A stretch of DNA of 64,000 nucleotides from Dendrolimus kikuchii (Eukaryota; Arthropoda; Insecta; Lepidoptera; Lasiocampidae), in assembly GCA_019925095.2 (NCBI GenBank), contig CM034415.1, forward strand, positions 4,249,001-4,313,000, written 5' to 3'. The first letter of the stretch is position 1. Every line of letters begins with the position of its first letter. Both the position numbers and the translations under genes were made by a program. The notes beneath the pieces are model-generated. The model saw only the letters and a list, made by a program, of their open reading frames with translations. It was not told the DNA's origin and searched no databases. Positions 10,667-21,839 of the stretch are shown here, piece after piece.

Positions 10667-11935
10667 GGTTGGGGAAAAGTCTTTTCGCATATAGTACGTA
10701 TGAACTTGTAATAAGATCTCTTTGGCTATACCATTTGTACCTGTCTGGCTTTGGTATCATTAAAAAGTTTTAATTTTAAAGAAGACAATTCCGAATTCAA
10801 ATTAGGAAAATGTGTGATTTTCATTTGTTTTTCCCAGTGTTAAAATGAGTGAATCTAATGAAGAAATTCGATAGATTTTAAAATTTTACTACAAAAAGGT
10901 AAAAATGCTAAACAAGCCGCGAAAAAAAAATTGTGATGTTTATAAACCTAATGCAGTATCTGTGAGAGTAGCGCAAATTTGGTTTAAGCGTTTTCAATCC
11001 GGAAATGTTGATATCAAAGATGCACGTCGCTCTGGTCGACCTGTTACGGACAAAATTGATGCCATTTTTGAAAAAGTGGAGCAAGATCGGCATATTAGTA
11101 GTTACGATGTAGCTGGAGAACTGGGAATTGACCACAAAACGGTTTTGGCGCATTTGAAATTTGAATAAAGCTGGGTACACAAAAAAGCTCGATATTTGGG
11201 TGCCTCATGAGCTCACCGAAAGAAACCTAATGAACCGTGTACTCATTTGTGATTCTTTATTACGACGTAATGAAATCGAACCTTTTTTGAAGAAGCTAAT
11301 AACTGGTGATGAAAAGTGGATCACGTACCTACGACAAGAACGTGCGAAAAAGATCGTGGTCAAAGGCCGGTCAGGCTTTACAGACTGTGGCGAAATCCGG
11401 GTTAACTCGCAACAAGGTGATGCTGTGTGTATGGTGGGATTGGAAGGGCATTATTCATTATGAACTGTTACCGCCAGGCAGGACCATCGATTCTGAACTG
11501 TACTCCGAACAACTGATGAGATTAAAGCAAAATGTTGTGAGAAAGCGGTCGGAATTAATCAACAGAAGGGGTGTGGTTTTTCACCATGATAACGCTAGAC
11601 CTCACACATCTTTAGCCATTTAGCAAAAATTACGAGAGTTTGGCTGGGAGGTGTTATTGACCTTGCACCTTCAGATTTGCACCTGTTTCGGTCTCGGCAG
11701 AATTCCTTAGGCAGTTTCAGGTTAACATCACGAGAGGAATGCCAAAACCACTTGTCGCAGTTTTTTGATCAGAAGCCCCAAAATTTTTATAGCAATGGGA
11801 TCACGTCCCTCACTACAAGATGGCAAAAAGTTATCCAACAAAATGGCACCTACATACTTTAGTCAAATGTAAATAAACTTTATAAAAAAACCTTTGAATT
11901 TTTATATAAAATGCGAAGAAACTTTTTCCCCAACC
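10667..11935 (+). mobile_element. Mariner element, full length, transposase broken
   Basis: Terminal inverted repeats GGTTGGGGAAAAGTCTTTTC and, in reverse, GGTTGGGGAAAAAGTTTCTT, flanked by TA on both sides (10665-10666 and 11936-11937). The interior encodes a mariner transposase in several frames: helix-turn-helix segment VRVAQIWFKRFQSGN (about 10967), first catalytic aspartate in GDEKWITY (about 11305), second in HHDNARPH (about 11583), and a third-Asp APSDLHLF block (about 11667). Frame changes near 11165 and 11380 and a stop near 11622 disrupt it, so no active enzyme is made. The end sequence resembles the cecropia/mori-type mariners of Lepidoptera; that is an inference. Confidence 0.92.
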
Positions 11936-11984
11936 TAATAATGTTGTCTATTTTCTTTTTATTTATCTTAATTATATGTATTGT

Positions 11985-12190
11985 GTAATATCTATATATC
12001 CTATTGATTACATGTATTTGATTTGCACACCACCGTCATACACTCTCGATTCCTTTCACAGCCCGGGTTGTCTGGAAGAGATCGCTCTAAGCGATAAGTG
12101 CACTTTGTTCCCGCCTTGACACGATATAACTGTAAATGATTTACTTTATGTGTTTGTGGTGAACAATAAAGTATTTTCTATTTATCTATA
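11985..12190 (+). mobile_element. LINE 3' tail, family G
   Basis: Contains CCCGGGTTGTCTGGAAGAGA then GATCGCTCTAAGCGATAAG, and ends in ACAATAAAGTATTTTCTA plus a TCTA-type repeat. Closely similar to 35325-35555. Confidence 0.65.
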
Positions 12191-12204
12191 ATCTTCCACA
12201 CTCA

Positions 12205-12345
12205 TCATCCTTTTTTTTTTAGGCGGGGGAAATGCCTTTCGCACACTACCGGGTCCTTTACTAGGGATTAGACCAAAGCGACGAGAGGTGACACCCACGA
12301 ATGGGCGCACCAGAGTCAATTCCCCGGCTTATGTCGAGACTCGAA
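12205..12345 (-). mobile_element. R1-like LINE 3' tail fragment
   Basis: The T-run at 12212-12221 is a minus-strand poly(A). It is followed by GGGAAATGCCTTTCGCACAC and CCGGGTCCTTTACTAGGGAT, matching the tail of the R1-like element at 55609-56433. Confidence 0.55.
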
Positions 12346-12689
12346 TACTCAATACTCCTAGCGCATCAGTGCATGAGCAGACATCATCCTTCCACAATAC
12401 TCACCAAGGTTGTTGTATCTAGTGTAAAGAATCGCGCGCCGTCAGCGTCTCGACCGGCGGCGGCGCCTGTGTATCTTGTACCGGCGGTCGCAGCGGCGGC
12501 ACATCTTAAATGAGCCAGATCGAGACCGACAGCGCCACAGGTAGCTGACGGATAAAATACGTATTGTATTGGCCGTATATTAAGCAGCTTTCTATGTGCC
12601 TTTCCTTCACACCTTTACAATTCCTAATAGCCCTATCCTTATCCCATAATTCGCCAATTAAAAATGCAGCGTCATCTAGCGCAAATTCT
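12346..12689. other. GC-rich patch of unknown origin
   Basis: 12435-12510 is strongly GC-rich and CpG-rich within AT-rich flanks. An open frame through it (AAAAPVYLVPAVAAAAHLK) ends at once. No splice sites, promoter motif or family was recognised. Confidence 0.35.
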
Positions 12690-12965
12690 GAAATCGAAGA
12701 GCTGGTCGATGAGTCCAATATCATAGGCGAGATCAAGGCACATCGCTTGCGCTGGCTTGGCCACCTGCATAGAATGGATCATGCGGCGAAAAGAGCCTAT
12801 ATGGGTCGACCAACGGAACGGCGATCAATTGGTCGCGTTGGAAGTATACATACACTAATGTGGCTATAAATTAATGGTTTTATTTTTTTAACGCATTAAA
12901 TAAGACGCATTTGGCCACAGCCTAAATCTTTAACATTAATACAGATGAAGCCCCAGTATTAAAGC
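12690..12965 (+). mobile_element. LINE fragment, C-terminal RT-flanking region
   Basis: Reads SEIEELVDESNIIGE, HRLRWLGHLHRMD and GRPTERRSIGRV, the segment seen after the RT core of many LINEs. A shared 3' part (CCTAAATCTTTAACATTAAT, GATGAAGCCCCAGTATTA) follows. A second copy is at 18926-19250. Confidence 0.6.
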
Positions 12966-13687
12966 ATCGGGAGAAAATTATAAAAATTATGAAAATGATT
13001 CAGGCAGATATGGTTAATACGCAATTCGCGGATTCATGACGCCATAGGCGTTGTTATTTGTTCGGCATATTTGTAATATTATTATCATTATCTATACATA
13101 TAATGATATTGTAGAGGTCAAATTTCTGTACAATGAAAAAAATGTTAAAATCCGATTCAGAGGGATGTAAGAAGTGAAATAGAACTAATTTAGATTTTTT
13201 TTAATTTTTTGTTTTTCTGTCTGTACGGGCTAATCTCCGAAACTGGTCAACATATAGGACACCTACTTTTGATCCTGTAAAATTAAAGAGTTCCCGTGGG
13301 ATAGTTAAAAAACATTAATTATTTAAACAGCTTATTATACAACCTATGTACCTAATTAAGTATTGTATCATCATACAATAAAACAATTTATACATTAAAA
13401 AGGCGAGATTCCGTAAAACTTTAAAGTAAAACTTTACAAAAACAGTGTCTAGCATAGCGTATTTCATCATCATATTAATTAAACTAGATGGCGCTGATAG
13501 TATTCTACATCGCGATAGTGATGGGGACGAAGTCGCGAGTATCTTATTTGGTTTCTATCAAAAGTTATCCCGACATAAGATACATCCAATTTTGGCGGGT
13601 TGATTCTGAGGCCAACTCACGAGGTGCATCCGTACACTCGTCATATTTGTTTATTGGGCAACTCTACTTATTCACTATTTTTATTGC
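12966..13687. other. AT-rich intergenic sequence
   Basis: No supported gene or repeat. Confidence 0.4.
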
Positions 13688-13837
13688 ATGGTAAACATAC
13701 GCAATCGCCGCCAACAAATCCAAAGAATAATTACCGCGGTCTGCCGCGCCTTCTTCCTGGCCGGCGCGCTCGCCGCCGCCGCCGGCAAGTCCTCTGCACC
13801 ACGCGGTAGCGTCTGTCGCCCGAACGGCAGCGCTTGA
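13688..13837 (+). other. Small GC-rich ORF of unknown nature
   Basis: A 49-codon frame begins at an ATG at 13688 and crosses an abrupt GC-rich island (13735-13870). The product has a hydrophobic alanine-rich run, AFFLAGALAAAAG, like a signal peptide core. No splice donor, poly(A) signal or homologue was recognised. It may be an isolated exon, chance, or transposon sequence. Confidence 0.2.
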
Positions 13838-13909
13838 AGCGCCCTCCACGCGACCGACAACGTCTGAAAAAGTGGTAGAGCCGCGCTGGCATCATTATCT
13901 TGATGACAG

Positions 13910-14231
13910 ATTTTTTTTTATTTTTTACGTTTATGGCAGCTAGGCCTTTAAGCCAGATCTTGATTACAATATAGTTTCTTCATTTTCTTAAGCCTATGTA
14001 TAGCTCAGCTGAACTGTAGGTTATCAGCTGAAGCCAATCAACGGAATTCTTATGACAACTCAAAAGGCCACATTTGATTGTACAGTTCACATTTCTCACA
14101 AAAACACATACTTAATACTTAAAAACTATCAATATCCTACATCCATTGTTCATTTTAGAGTAGTTTTACACATTTTTAGAAAATAAAACTGCATAGCACA
14201 ACATCTCCTTTCAGTTCCCGCCAAAAACTCC
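13910..14231 (-). mobile_element. Retroposon family B, full copy with target duplication
   Basis: Minus-strand copy: T-rich tail at 13910-13926 and 5' end GAGTTTTTGGCGGGAACTGA at the high end. Flanked by TGATGACAG at 13901-13909 and 14232-14240. An A-rich 3' end with a 9 bp duplication indicates target-primed insertion. No tRNA-type boxes were recognised. Other copies: 21039, 21840, 45543, 62189, 63768. Confidence 0.8.
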
Positions 14232-14467
14232 TGATGACAGCTCTAACTCTTCGGCCCATAGATAATACATTATACATATACTTCGGCCTCACCTCAAGTG
14301 GCACGCTTAGTGGCATGATGTTTTTATTTTATTTATTTAATTTTAAAGGAACAACCTTGGGTCGGCAACGAAAATCAGCATTGCGCTAGAGAAAACTGCA
14401 ACTCAGCTTTATTGCTGAGTTGCCGATCTCATCTGTAGGAAACGCGGTGTACAACATATCGAATTTT

Positions 14468-14620
14468 CATACATACATACATAACTTCACGCCAGTTCCC
14501 TTGCGGGGTAGGCACGAACAACCGAGCGCCATTCAGGCTTATTCTTACACACCTCACTTGCTTCTTTGACATTCATAACTCTTGTCATGCACGCTCGTCT
14601 GTTCTTAAGGCTCCTGACCT
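14468..14620 (-). mobile_element. RTE-1 LINE 3' end, 5' truncated
   Basis: Minus-strand copy of the element at 16032-16527, beginning with the TACA repeat that is its 3' tail and covering only the last part of the coding region. Confidence 0.8.
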
Positions 14621-14714
14621 TAAGAACAGAACCGAGATTATCACCTGCAGGTGCTAATCCCGACAATGACGATGCTATGTTTATATATGAATTTAATCTA
14701 TATATATATATATA

Positions 14715-15195
14715 CTAGCGGCCCCGGCAGACGTTGTCCTGCTCTGAAAAAATAAAAATCTAGGACCCGAGCCCCGCGCCACCTACCGGTTCTAATTGTG
14801 GATTTAAACCATCCAGGGACCCACTCACACACAAAAACAAAATCATCAAAATCAGTCCAGGTGATTAGGAGGATTCTAGAACCCGATCTCAGCGCCACCT
14901 ACCGGTTCCAACGGGATAAAGTATGTCCGTCTACTGGTTCTAAGCTACCTCCCCACCAATTTTCAGCCAAATCGATACAGCCGTTCTTGAGTTATAACTA
15001 GTGTAACTAACACGACTTTCTTTTATATATATATATAGATATATAATTGATATACAAGCATATAGTGACTCATCACGATATCTCAAGAACTATGATACTT
15101 ATAGACATGAAATTTGGCATGGACCTTCCTTTCGCCAACTAGAGGTCAACTAAGAACGGACTTTACGGCACGCGAAGCGGGCGGGTATCAGCTAG
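14715..15195. mobile_element. Two adjacent Helitron-like elements, opposite directions
   Basis: 14715 to about 15035 is a minus-strand element starting (plus view) CTAGCGGCCCCGGCAGACG, with two AGCGCCACCTACCGGT-type blocks. About 15041-15195 is a plus-strand element of another family (AGTGACTCATCACGATATCT) ending GGGCGGGTATCAGCTAG before T. A related copy of the second is at 24765-24916. Confidence 0.6.
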
Positions 15196-15670
15196 TATCA
15201 TATATCATAATATTATAGGTGCAATCGGCCGAATGGGGTGCATAAAATATCGATGAGTGAGAGTGCCGATGATCAACTTTCCCCTCCCCGACATCCCACC
15301 TTATTTACCGCATCCCCTTATCCCATTCTTGTTATCCCATTCCTGCTGTCTGATGCCCTTGTCCCATCTTACAATCAACACGTTGGCTTCAGGGGCTTTT
15401 AGAAAACCTCGTAGCTGCTCCTGATCTTTAGATATCTATGCCAATATCCCTATACATATATTTTAAAGTAGTATTTAATTTCTTTCGGTGTATTTAGGTA
15501 CACTTCGGTAGGTACTTTTTTTAAATGCATAAGTGTAAGTGTGTAAATACCGTATTAATTAAGTTTAACAAAAATGTTAAAAATCAGCCACTATGATATC
15601 AGTGTGTGACATAACTTTTATGAGCATGAACAGATAATACAGTTATTACTATCTTCACTTTAAAACTTTT
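15196..15670. other. Intergenic, nothing recognised
   Basis: No supported feature. Confidence 0.4.
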
Positions 15671-15968
15671 ATCCGTGCAGGAACGGAGAAAGAATACAAT
15701 TTCCTGCGTTGGGTCGGCCTGTCGTAAGAGGCGACAAAACAACCCACAGCCAGGTGGTAGGGCATTCGCCCGACTGGATGACTACCACCCCTGGTCTAAA
15801 TAACAACCTTGAGTTGTGTTCCGGCATTAGTGATCAGGTTCCAGTCTCCCTTAAAAGAGCAGCAGCGCATTTGTAGCACCTTTGGTGTTGCAAATGTCTA
15901 TAGGCGATGGTAACCGCTTTCCATAAAGTGGGCCGTCTGCCTGCTATACTCCTGCAATAAAAAAAAAC
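15671..15968 (+). mobile_element. Retroelement family A, full-length copy
   Basis: From ATCCGTGCAGGAACGGAG to CTCCTGCAATAAAAAAA. Confidence 0.85.
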
Positions 15969-16031
15969 TATCTATAAAAAATAATAAACATTTTTACTGG
16001 GGGCATATTTTAAAAACTAATTATTGACCTA

Positions 16032-16527
16032 CCTACCTACGCTCACGTATGGAAGCGAGAGTTGGGTATGGAAGAGAGAGCATGAAAGTAGAGTAAACGC
16101 GGTTGAGATGCGAGCACTGCGCAAAATCTACGGAGTGACGCTCGCGGACCGCGTTCGTAATACCGAAGTAAGAAAGAGAGTTGGTCTGAAAGAGAGTGTC
16201 GGGGTGAAGGTAAGGAAAGGAACGCTCCGGCGGTTCGGGCATGTGGAAAGAATGCATGATGAAAGAATGACTAAACAGATATACAATGCAAAAGTGGATG
16301 GATGCAGAAGTCGTGGAAGGCCACGACACACCTTCCATGATCAAATTGATCGTGTACTAGCGGAGGGTGATGTCAGGAGCCTTAAGAACAGACGAGTGTG
16401 CATGACAAGAGTTATGAATGTCAAAGAAGCAAGTGAGGTGTGTAAGAATGGGCCTAAATGGCGCTCTGTTGTTCGTGCCTACCCCGCAAGGGAACTGGCG
16501 TGAAGTTATGTATGTATGTATGTATGT
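16032..16527 (+). mobile_element. RTE-1 LINE 3' end (longest copy)
   Basis: A 159-codon frame is the C-terminal part of an RTE-clade protein: [75 protein letters not shown], ending YPARELA at the stop. It runs straight into a TGTA microsatellite, which is the element's 3' end. The frame is intact but lacks the endonuclease and RT core, so it is a 5'-truncated dead insertion. The copy at 20168-20654 is nearly as long. Eleven more pieces lie in the window, and all keep the 3' end. Confidence 0.85.
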
Positions 16528-16856
16528 AATTATTGACAATTTTTTTAATCAAAGCGAACGTATTTTGACGAACTACAGAGGTGAGAGTATGAGTGGAGGC
16601 GAGAGGTGATAGTAACACTAGGACGCGCCGCACTCGCTGATGACTTTTATTTATTTAACTGTCACGGGTGCTCCAGCCCCCGAGCACCCACGGAGTCAGC
16701 GCCCCTATAGTTGGCTTCGTTGCTGGGTGCTGCAAACGTCTACAGGCGACGAAGCAGGACTCTAGTAGAAATGGCCTGAGGCAACTAAGTTGCCGCGACA
16801 AAACTTGCTACCAGCCAAAAGTAAGCACCTACATAATTATTACTGCTACAGTTACA
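16528..16856. other. Intergenic with probable LINE-tail remnant
   Basis: A GC-richer stretch at 16660-16800 contains GGTGCTGCAAACGTCTACAG then GCGACGAAGC, similar in style to the LINE tail block GTTGCAAACGTGCATAGGCG. The assignment is weak. Confidence 0.35.
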
Positions 16857-17094
16857 TCTTATACTGTAATATATAAAGCTGAAGAGTTTGTTTGTTTGAA
16901 CGCGCTAATCTCAGAAACTACTGGTCTGATTTGAAAATTTCTTTCAGTGTTAGATAGCCCATTCATCGAGGAAGGCTATAGGCTATATATCATCACGCTA
17001 AGATCAATAGGAGCGGAGCACCAATGAAGAATGTTTCAAAACCGGGGGGTTTTGAAAACAAATTCCACGCGGACGACGACGCGGGCACAGCTAG
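16857..17094 (+). mobile_element. Helitron-like element (Lep1 type)
   Basis: Starts TCTTATACTGTAATATATAA after A and ends CTAG before T. The GC hairpin is CGCGGACGACGACGCG. Same family as 10449-10644. Confidence 0.75.
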
Positions 17095-17245
17095 TAACGT
17101 ATAAGTGTGTACTTACGTTCTGCACATTCTGTAAAAGACAAAAATAAATCCCATTAGATATTCTAAATGATTATACTTATGTCATGAATTACTTTATTAT
17201 TATTTTTCTATCTTATTAATATAGATAATGTTTTTATTTGTTCTT

Positions 17246-17465
17246 AAGACGGCCTCTGTGGTTGAGCGGGTTAAGCCTTTGCCGGCCTACCTCACTGCAA
17301 CGCAGAGGCTCGTGGTTCGATTCCTGGTATAGTAAATTTCGGAAACGTATTTTCTCCGTTATTTACTACGGTCTGGGTGTCTGGGATCGGCCCCAAAGTA
17401 GTCCGTTGTATATCACCCATAACACAAGCGTGACTTGCTTAATTTGGGGATATACAATATGTGTG
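17246..17465 (+). mobile_element. tRNA-derived SINE (family T)
   Basis: A-box-like TGGTTGAGCGG at 17259-17269 and B-box-like GGTTCGATTCC at 17314-17324 give the spacing of an internal pol III promoter. The body continues with GGTCTGGGTGTCTGGGATCG. Sequence before the A box lacks full tRNA pairing, so this is a SINE head and not a tRNA gene. Confidence 0.8.
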
Positions 17466-17513
17466 TTTGTCTGCCGATTATTATTATATATTATTATGTT
17501 ATATTTAAATTAT

Positions 17514-17905
17514 CTATGCAAGAACGGAGAAAGAATACAATTTCCTGGTCTTAAGAGGTGGTAGGGTATTTGCTTGTCTGGATGGCTACTACCCCTGGTC
17601 TAAAGTATGCCGCCATAACAAACCTGAGTTGTGTTCCGGCATTAGTGGCCAGGTTCCAGTCTCCCTTTAGAATGTGGCAGCACATTGGTAGCACCTTTCG
17701 TGTTACAAATGTCCATAGGCGATGGTAACCGCTTTCTATCAGGTGGACCGTCTGCCTGTCTGGTCTGGCAACACTAAAGGTGCTACAAATGCGCTGCTGC
17801 TCTCTTAAGGGAGACTGGAACCTGGTCACTAATGCCGGAACACAACTCAAGGTTATTATGGCGACATACTTTAGACCAGGGGTGGTAGCCATCCAGTCGG
17901 GCGGG
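17514..17905. mobile_element. Two family A copies in head-on inverted arrangement
   Basis: 17514-17763 is a plus copy missing its extreme 5' end, with an internal deletion; 17766-17905 is a minus copy. Together they form an inverted repeat of about 140 bp per arm. Confidence 0.8.
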
Positions 17906-18259
17906 CAGTAGGGTTGACAAAAAAGGTTGCATAAATAATTGTTGCAATAAATTTATTATTTTCATGTTTTATTGTATATACTTTACATAAGTATATAAAA
18001 CAATTCTTCCATGCCTATACCTTTCATAGGTACACGAGCATAGCACTAATGTGTATACATATGTTACTAATTTTACTCACTTTCTTCGTCGCCTGCACCG
18101 AGCCATGATTATTCTGAAATCATAAGTGTCCTGTTAGCGGCCATCTATTATCAAAAAAGACGAACAAGAGAAAGAATAGTTTCTGCAGTCTTATTCATAT
18201 TGAGTTACCGAGTAAATTTGTAGGATTCTTTAAGCTTCCTAAAGCCTTGCACTAACTCA
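17906..18259. other. AT-rich intergenic sequence
   Basis: No supported feature. Confidence 0.4.
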
Positions 18260-18439
18260 TCTATACTAATATTATAAAGAGGTAAAGTTTGTGACGTTGT
18301 AGGGGGTAAGCTCTGGATCTACTAAACCGATTTTAACTGTTCGAAAGCTACGTTAACAGGGAGTGTCATAGGCTATATAACATGACGCTATATACCACGG
18401 GAGCGCGACAGAGCGCGGGTGAAACCAAGCCGTCTCTAG
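18260..18439 (+). mobile_element. Helitron-like element, family 2
   Basis: Starts TCTATACTAATATTATAAAG after A and ends CTCTAG before T, with GCGCGACAGAGCGCGG near the end. A minus-strand relative lies at 24527-24702. Confidence 0.7.
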
Positions 18440-18485
18440 TTATGAATAAGATAAAGCATATTTAGTCTATTTATAATATAATAAT

Positions 18486-18760
18486 GCTAGCGGTCCCGGG
18501 AGACGTTGTCCTGCTTTGAAAAAAAAACTTGAGAGGTGTCAAAGGACACCCGGATGGAACGAAGTTCCTTTCGATTAATTAAAATAACTAATTCTACTCC
18601 ATTACTACTGTGATCTTCACTAGAAGCTACGTAAGGTGAAAATAGTACGACCACCAGTCGAAGCTGCATATGGTAATAAAAAGTGTCGTGACAACTTTTC
18701 GTAAGAATTTTTTCCGTCTAGCCCCCTCTCACAACGCGCGATAAGGAACTTCGTTCCAAA
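18486..18760 (+). repeat. Repeat family I, copy 1
   Basis: Contains a body bounded by the 15 bp inverted repeat GGAACGAAGTTCCTT (18556-18570) and AAGGAACTTCGTTCC (about 18744-18758). A side arm holds GGTGTCAAAGGACACC, a 6 bp hairpin. A copy in the other direction is at 63290-63520. Confidence 0.7.
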
Positions 18761-18925
18761 AACAGAACCCGATTGCAGCGCCACCTACTGGACTCAATTG
18801 TGAATCTAAACAAGGGATTCCCACAGTGGTCGATAACGGTTTCCCTGAGGTTGACATGAACGAAAACTGAGGGCGTCGACAAGGTCTAAAAATTGACCCC
18901 TTAAGACATAAGTGGGGATCCGAAA

Positions 18926-19250
18926 AAATCTGAAATCGAAGACCTGGTGGATGAGCCCAATATCATAGGCGAGACCAAGGTACATCGCTTGCGTTGGTTT
19001 GGCCACCTAAATAGAATGGGGGAGGATCACGCGGTGAAAAGAGCCTATCTGGATCGACCAACGGGACGGCGACCAATTGGTCGGATATATATATATATAT
19101 ATACATCTAATACATCCTGTATTAGATGTATATATACACTAGTGTGGCTATGGTTTCATTTTTTAATTTTAATAAGATGCATTCGGTCACAACCTAAATC
19201 TTTAACACTAATGCAGATGAAGCCCCAGTATTAGAGCATCAGGAAATTAC
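18926..19250 (+). mobile_element. LINE fragment, second copy
   Basis: Reads SEIEDLVDEPNIIGE, LRWFGHLNRMGEDHAVKRAY and GRRPIGR, then a TA repeat, a strong hairpin (19096-19136) and the 3' part shared with 12690-12965. Confidence 0.6.
19096..19136. repeat. Hairpin, 19 bp perfect stem
   Basis: Arms 19096-19114 and 19118-19136 are perfect reverse complements around a TCC loop; the core arm is ATACATCTAATACA. It sits at the end of a TA repeat inside a LINE fragment. Confidence 0.85.
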
Positions 19251-19519
19251 TGAACAGATTTATATGAAACTCAACACAGAGTTAGCTAAAGCGGAATACA
19301 CACTAAAGTCGCCGACCAGCCGACGCAACCGGCAAACGACCTATACGATAAGAATTATGTCGGCAACAAGCGCCTGCGCGTGCTATCCGCCGACATGTCG
19401 GCGGTTGCTCGGCACTCGGTCCAGACGAAACTCAAGCTGTAGTGACGTGCTGTATTTTTTGTTCCTCATCTCAAGCCGCCGACAAAATTTTCCTGAGTGA
19501 AGCCGCCAATTACTACAAC

Positions 19520-19925
19520 AACTTGTGGGCCGGGGCACGCGCCTAGCTAAATCCCTGGACAGTATTCAACGTCGAGCCGTTTGCATTGTCGACGATCCCA
19601 TACTCAGACGGTTTAGATACGCTTGGCCTTCGGAGAGACTTCGCGTCTCTCTGCGTATTCTACCGACTATACAATTGAGTGTTCCGAGGAACTGTTCAGA
19701 ATAGTGCCTTCGTCTTCTTTTTAGCAGTGCACCGTACGCCATCGGCTGGGTGTTAGCGTTACATTACAGGTTTTTTTTTTAAAAGAGTGTTATGAAATTT
19801 CCTCGAGGCCGGCAGCGCGTTAGTCACATCTCTGGTGTTGCAAACGTGCATAGGCGACGGTAACCGCTTTTCATCAAGTGGGCCGTCTGCCTGTGTGCTG
19901 TACTCCAGGGATAACAAAAAAAAAC
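19520..19925 (+). mobile_element. Jockey/CR1-like LINE 3' end carrying the family A tail
   Basis: Plus strand reads GTRLAKSLDSIQRRAVCIV, a usual motif in the end region of Jockey-like reverse transcriptases, then decayed sequence. The last part (about 19820-19925) is GGTGTTGCAAACGTGCATAG, the CGACGGTAACCGC block and GGGCCGTCTGCCTG, ending in an A-run. This tail is shared with family A and with pieces at 26205-26300, 27715-27790 and 50452-50560. Confidence 0.6.
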
Positions 19926-20167
19926 TAACCCGCCGACAAAAAGTTGCCGACAAAGTCGGCGGATCGGCGGCTTTGTTTTGTATTTCCGCACTTAAGATAC
20001 TTCTTGGTCTCGATAAAAGACGTTGATTTCGTGGGATAGACAAATGTAGCCAAAAAAGTGGTGCTGCGGTCTCGTTTTTTTAGTCCACCCTTGCCTACAC
20101 CATTAATCTCGGACGGAGCCTCGGACTCTCAAGGTAAAGCCGGCCAAAGGATGTTATGATATTAGTC

Positions 20168-20654
20168 AAATATAAATATGGAAGCGAGCGTTGGGTATGG
20201 AAGAGAGAGCATGAAAGTAGAGTAAACGCGGTCGAGATGCAAGCACTGCGCAAAATCTGCGGAGTGACGCTCGCGGACCGCGTTCGTAATACCGAAGTAA
20301 GAAAGAGAGTTGGTCTGAAAGAGAGTGTCGGGGTGAAGGTAAGGAAAGGAATGCTCCGGTGGTGCGGGCATGTGGAAAGAATGCATGATGAAAGAATGAC
20401 TAAACAGATATACAATGCAAAAGTGGATGGATGCAGAAGTCGTGGAAGGCCACAACACACCTTCCATGATCAAATTGATCGTGTACTAGCAGAAGGTGAA
20501 GTCAGGAGCCTTAAGAACAGACGAGCGTGCATTACAAGTTATGAATGTCAAAGAAGCAAGTGAGGTGTGTAAGAATAAGCCTGAATGGCGCTCTGTTGTC
20601 CGTGCCTACCCCGCAAGGGAACTGGCGCGAAGTTATGTATGTATGTATGTATTA
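20168..20654 (+). mobile_element. RTE-1 LINE 3' end
   Basis: Near copy of 16032-16527. The frame is open through HERMHDE-type sequence and then shifts near 20535. Ends in a TGTA repeat. Confidence 0.85.
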
Positions 20655-20781
20655 GTCAAAGTTTCTTGTGCATACATTAACTATTAACCACACACCCAAA
20701 CACCGTGTATATTAATATTACATAGATTTACGCACACAAGTATTAAAAAAGTTCTTCACTTCATTTGACGAATTTATTCAC

Positions 20782-20916
20782 CAGCGCATTCCGCCAGTAG
20801 CTCACAACACCCAAAATGCCCCGTTAGCCGTTACACAACGCGACCGTCGACGTTGTGGTCGTGGCGAAAACGTCATTAATGAAGTGGTCGTTGTGTGTCT
20901 CTAAGGGAATGTAGCC
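20782..20916. mobile_element. MITE family K, short copy
   Basis: 135 bp from CAGCGCATTCCG to GGGAATGTAGCC, flanked by CAC on both sides. Opposite orientation to 6762-7025, with the centre deleted. Confidence 0.7.
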
Positions 20917-21038
20917 CACGAAGGCTTTAGTTTCGTTGCAATTGGACACGTCGAGGACGTGGTAAGATATATGCTGTTATTGTTGACTTTAGTTTCCGGC
21001 ACGGCTCTTGAGCGGTCGACGGAATAGTAGAAATCGAC

Positions 21039-21350
21039 AAGTTTTTGGCGGGAACTGAAAGGACATGTTGTGCTGTGCAGTTTTATTTTCTAAAAATGAA
21101 ATTACTCTAAAATGACCGATAGTTGTAGGATATTGATAGTTTTTGAGTAGTAATTATGTGTTTTGTGAGAAATGTGAACTGTATAGTCAAATGTGGCCTT
21201 TTGAGTTGTCACAAGAACTCCGATGAATGGCACTAGCTGATTACCTACAGTTCAGCTGTGCTACACATAGGTTTAAGAAAATGAAGAAACTATATTGTAA
21301 ACTAAGATCTGGTTCAAAAGGCCTAGCTGCCAAGCCATAGACCTAAATAA
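21039..21350 (+). mobile_element. Retroposon family B
   Basis: GTTTTTGGCGGGAACTGAAA to the ACCTAAATAAATAG tail. Same family as 13910-14231. Confidence 0.75.
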
Positions 21351-21839
21351 ATAGTAAGTAGAAATCGCATTACGCATTGAGCGTAAGCAATGTAATGCGT
21401 TTTATCGATATATCGTAAATATTAAGTTTTGTCCCTTTACTCGAAGGTATGATACATCATATTGCGAAAAAGAACCCTGTAATAACTGTGCGTAGGCCAA
21501 GGTGACCGGTCAAGATTTGTGCCGGGAAGTACACTTTTGCGTAAAGCTATTGTAGTAATATTATAAAGTAGTAAATACAATTAATACCTTTATGTCAATC
21601 TTAGATTTCAAATTTCATATTTTGTACACTTACACAAAATTTAAAAAGATCATGTATCTAAATATTTTCACTGCGAAATTATTAAATGAAATTATCAAAA
21701 ATATAAGACATTATAAAAATTTAAAACAAAAGCAATAGAAGTTTTAATATTTTAAATTTTGAATGACAGTTTAGAACGTTTTTTTTTCTAAAAAATCTTC
21801 TATTCGAATGAGTTTTAAGCAAATATAATGAAATAGGGG
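21351..21839. other. AT-rich intergenic sequence
   Basis: No supported feature. Confidence 0.4.

Noticed and set aside
12301..12513. GC-rich alanine-rich ORF as a gene
   Set aside because: No start context, splice site or domain; composition alone explains the open frame.
16024..16503. 159-codon ORF as a possible host gene
   Set aside because: It is the C-terminus of RTE-1, present in 13 copies and always followed by a TGTA repeat.
17259..17324. Possible tRNA gene (A and B boxes)
   Set aside because: The acceptor stem and anticodon arm do not fold properly, and the same head plus body occurs three times. It is a SINE.
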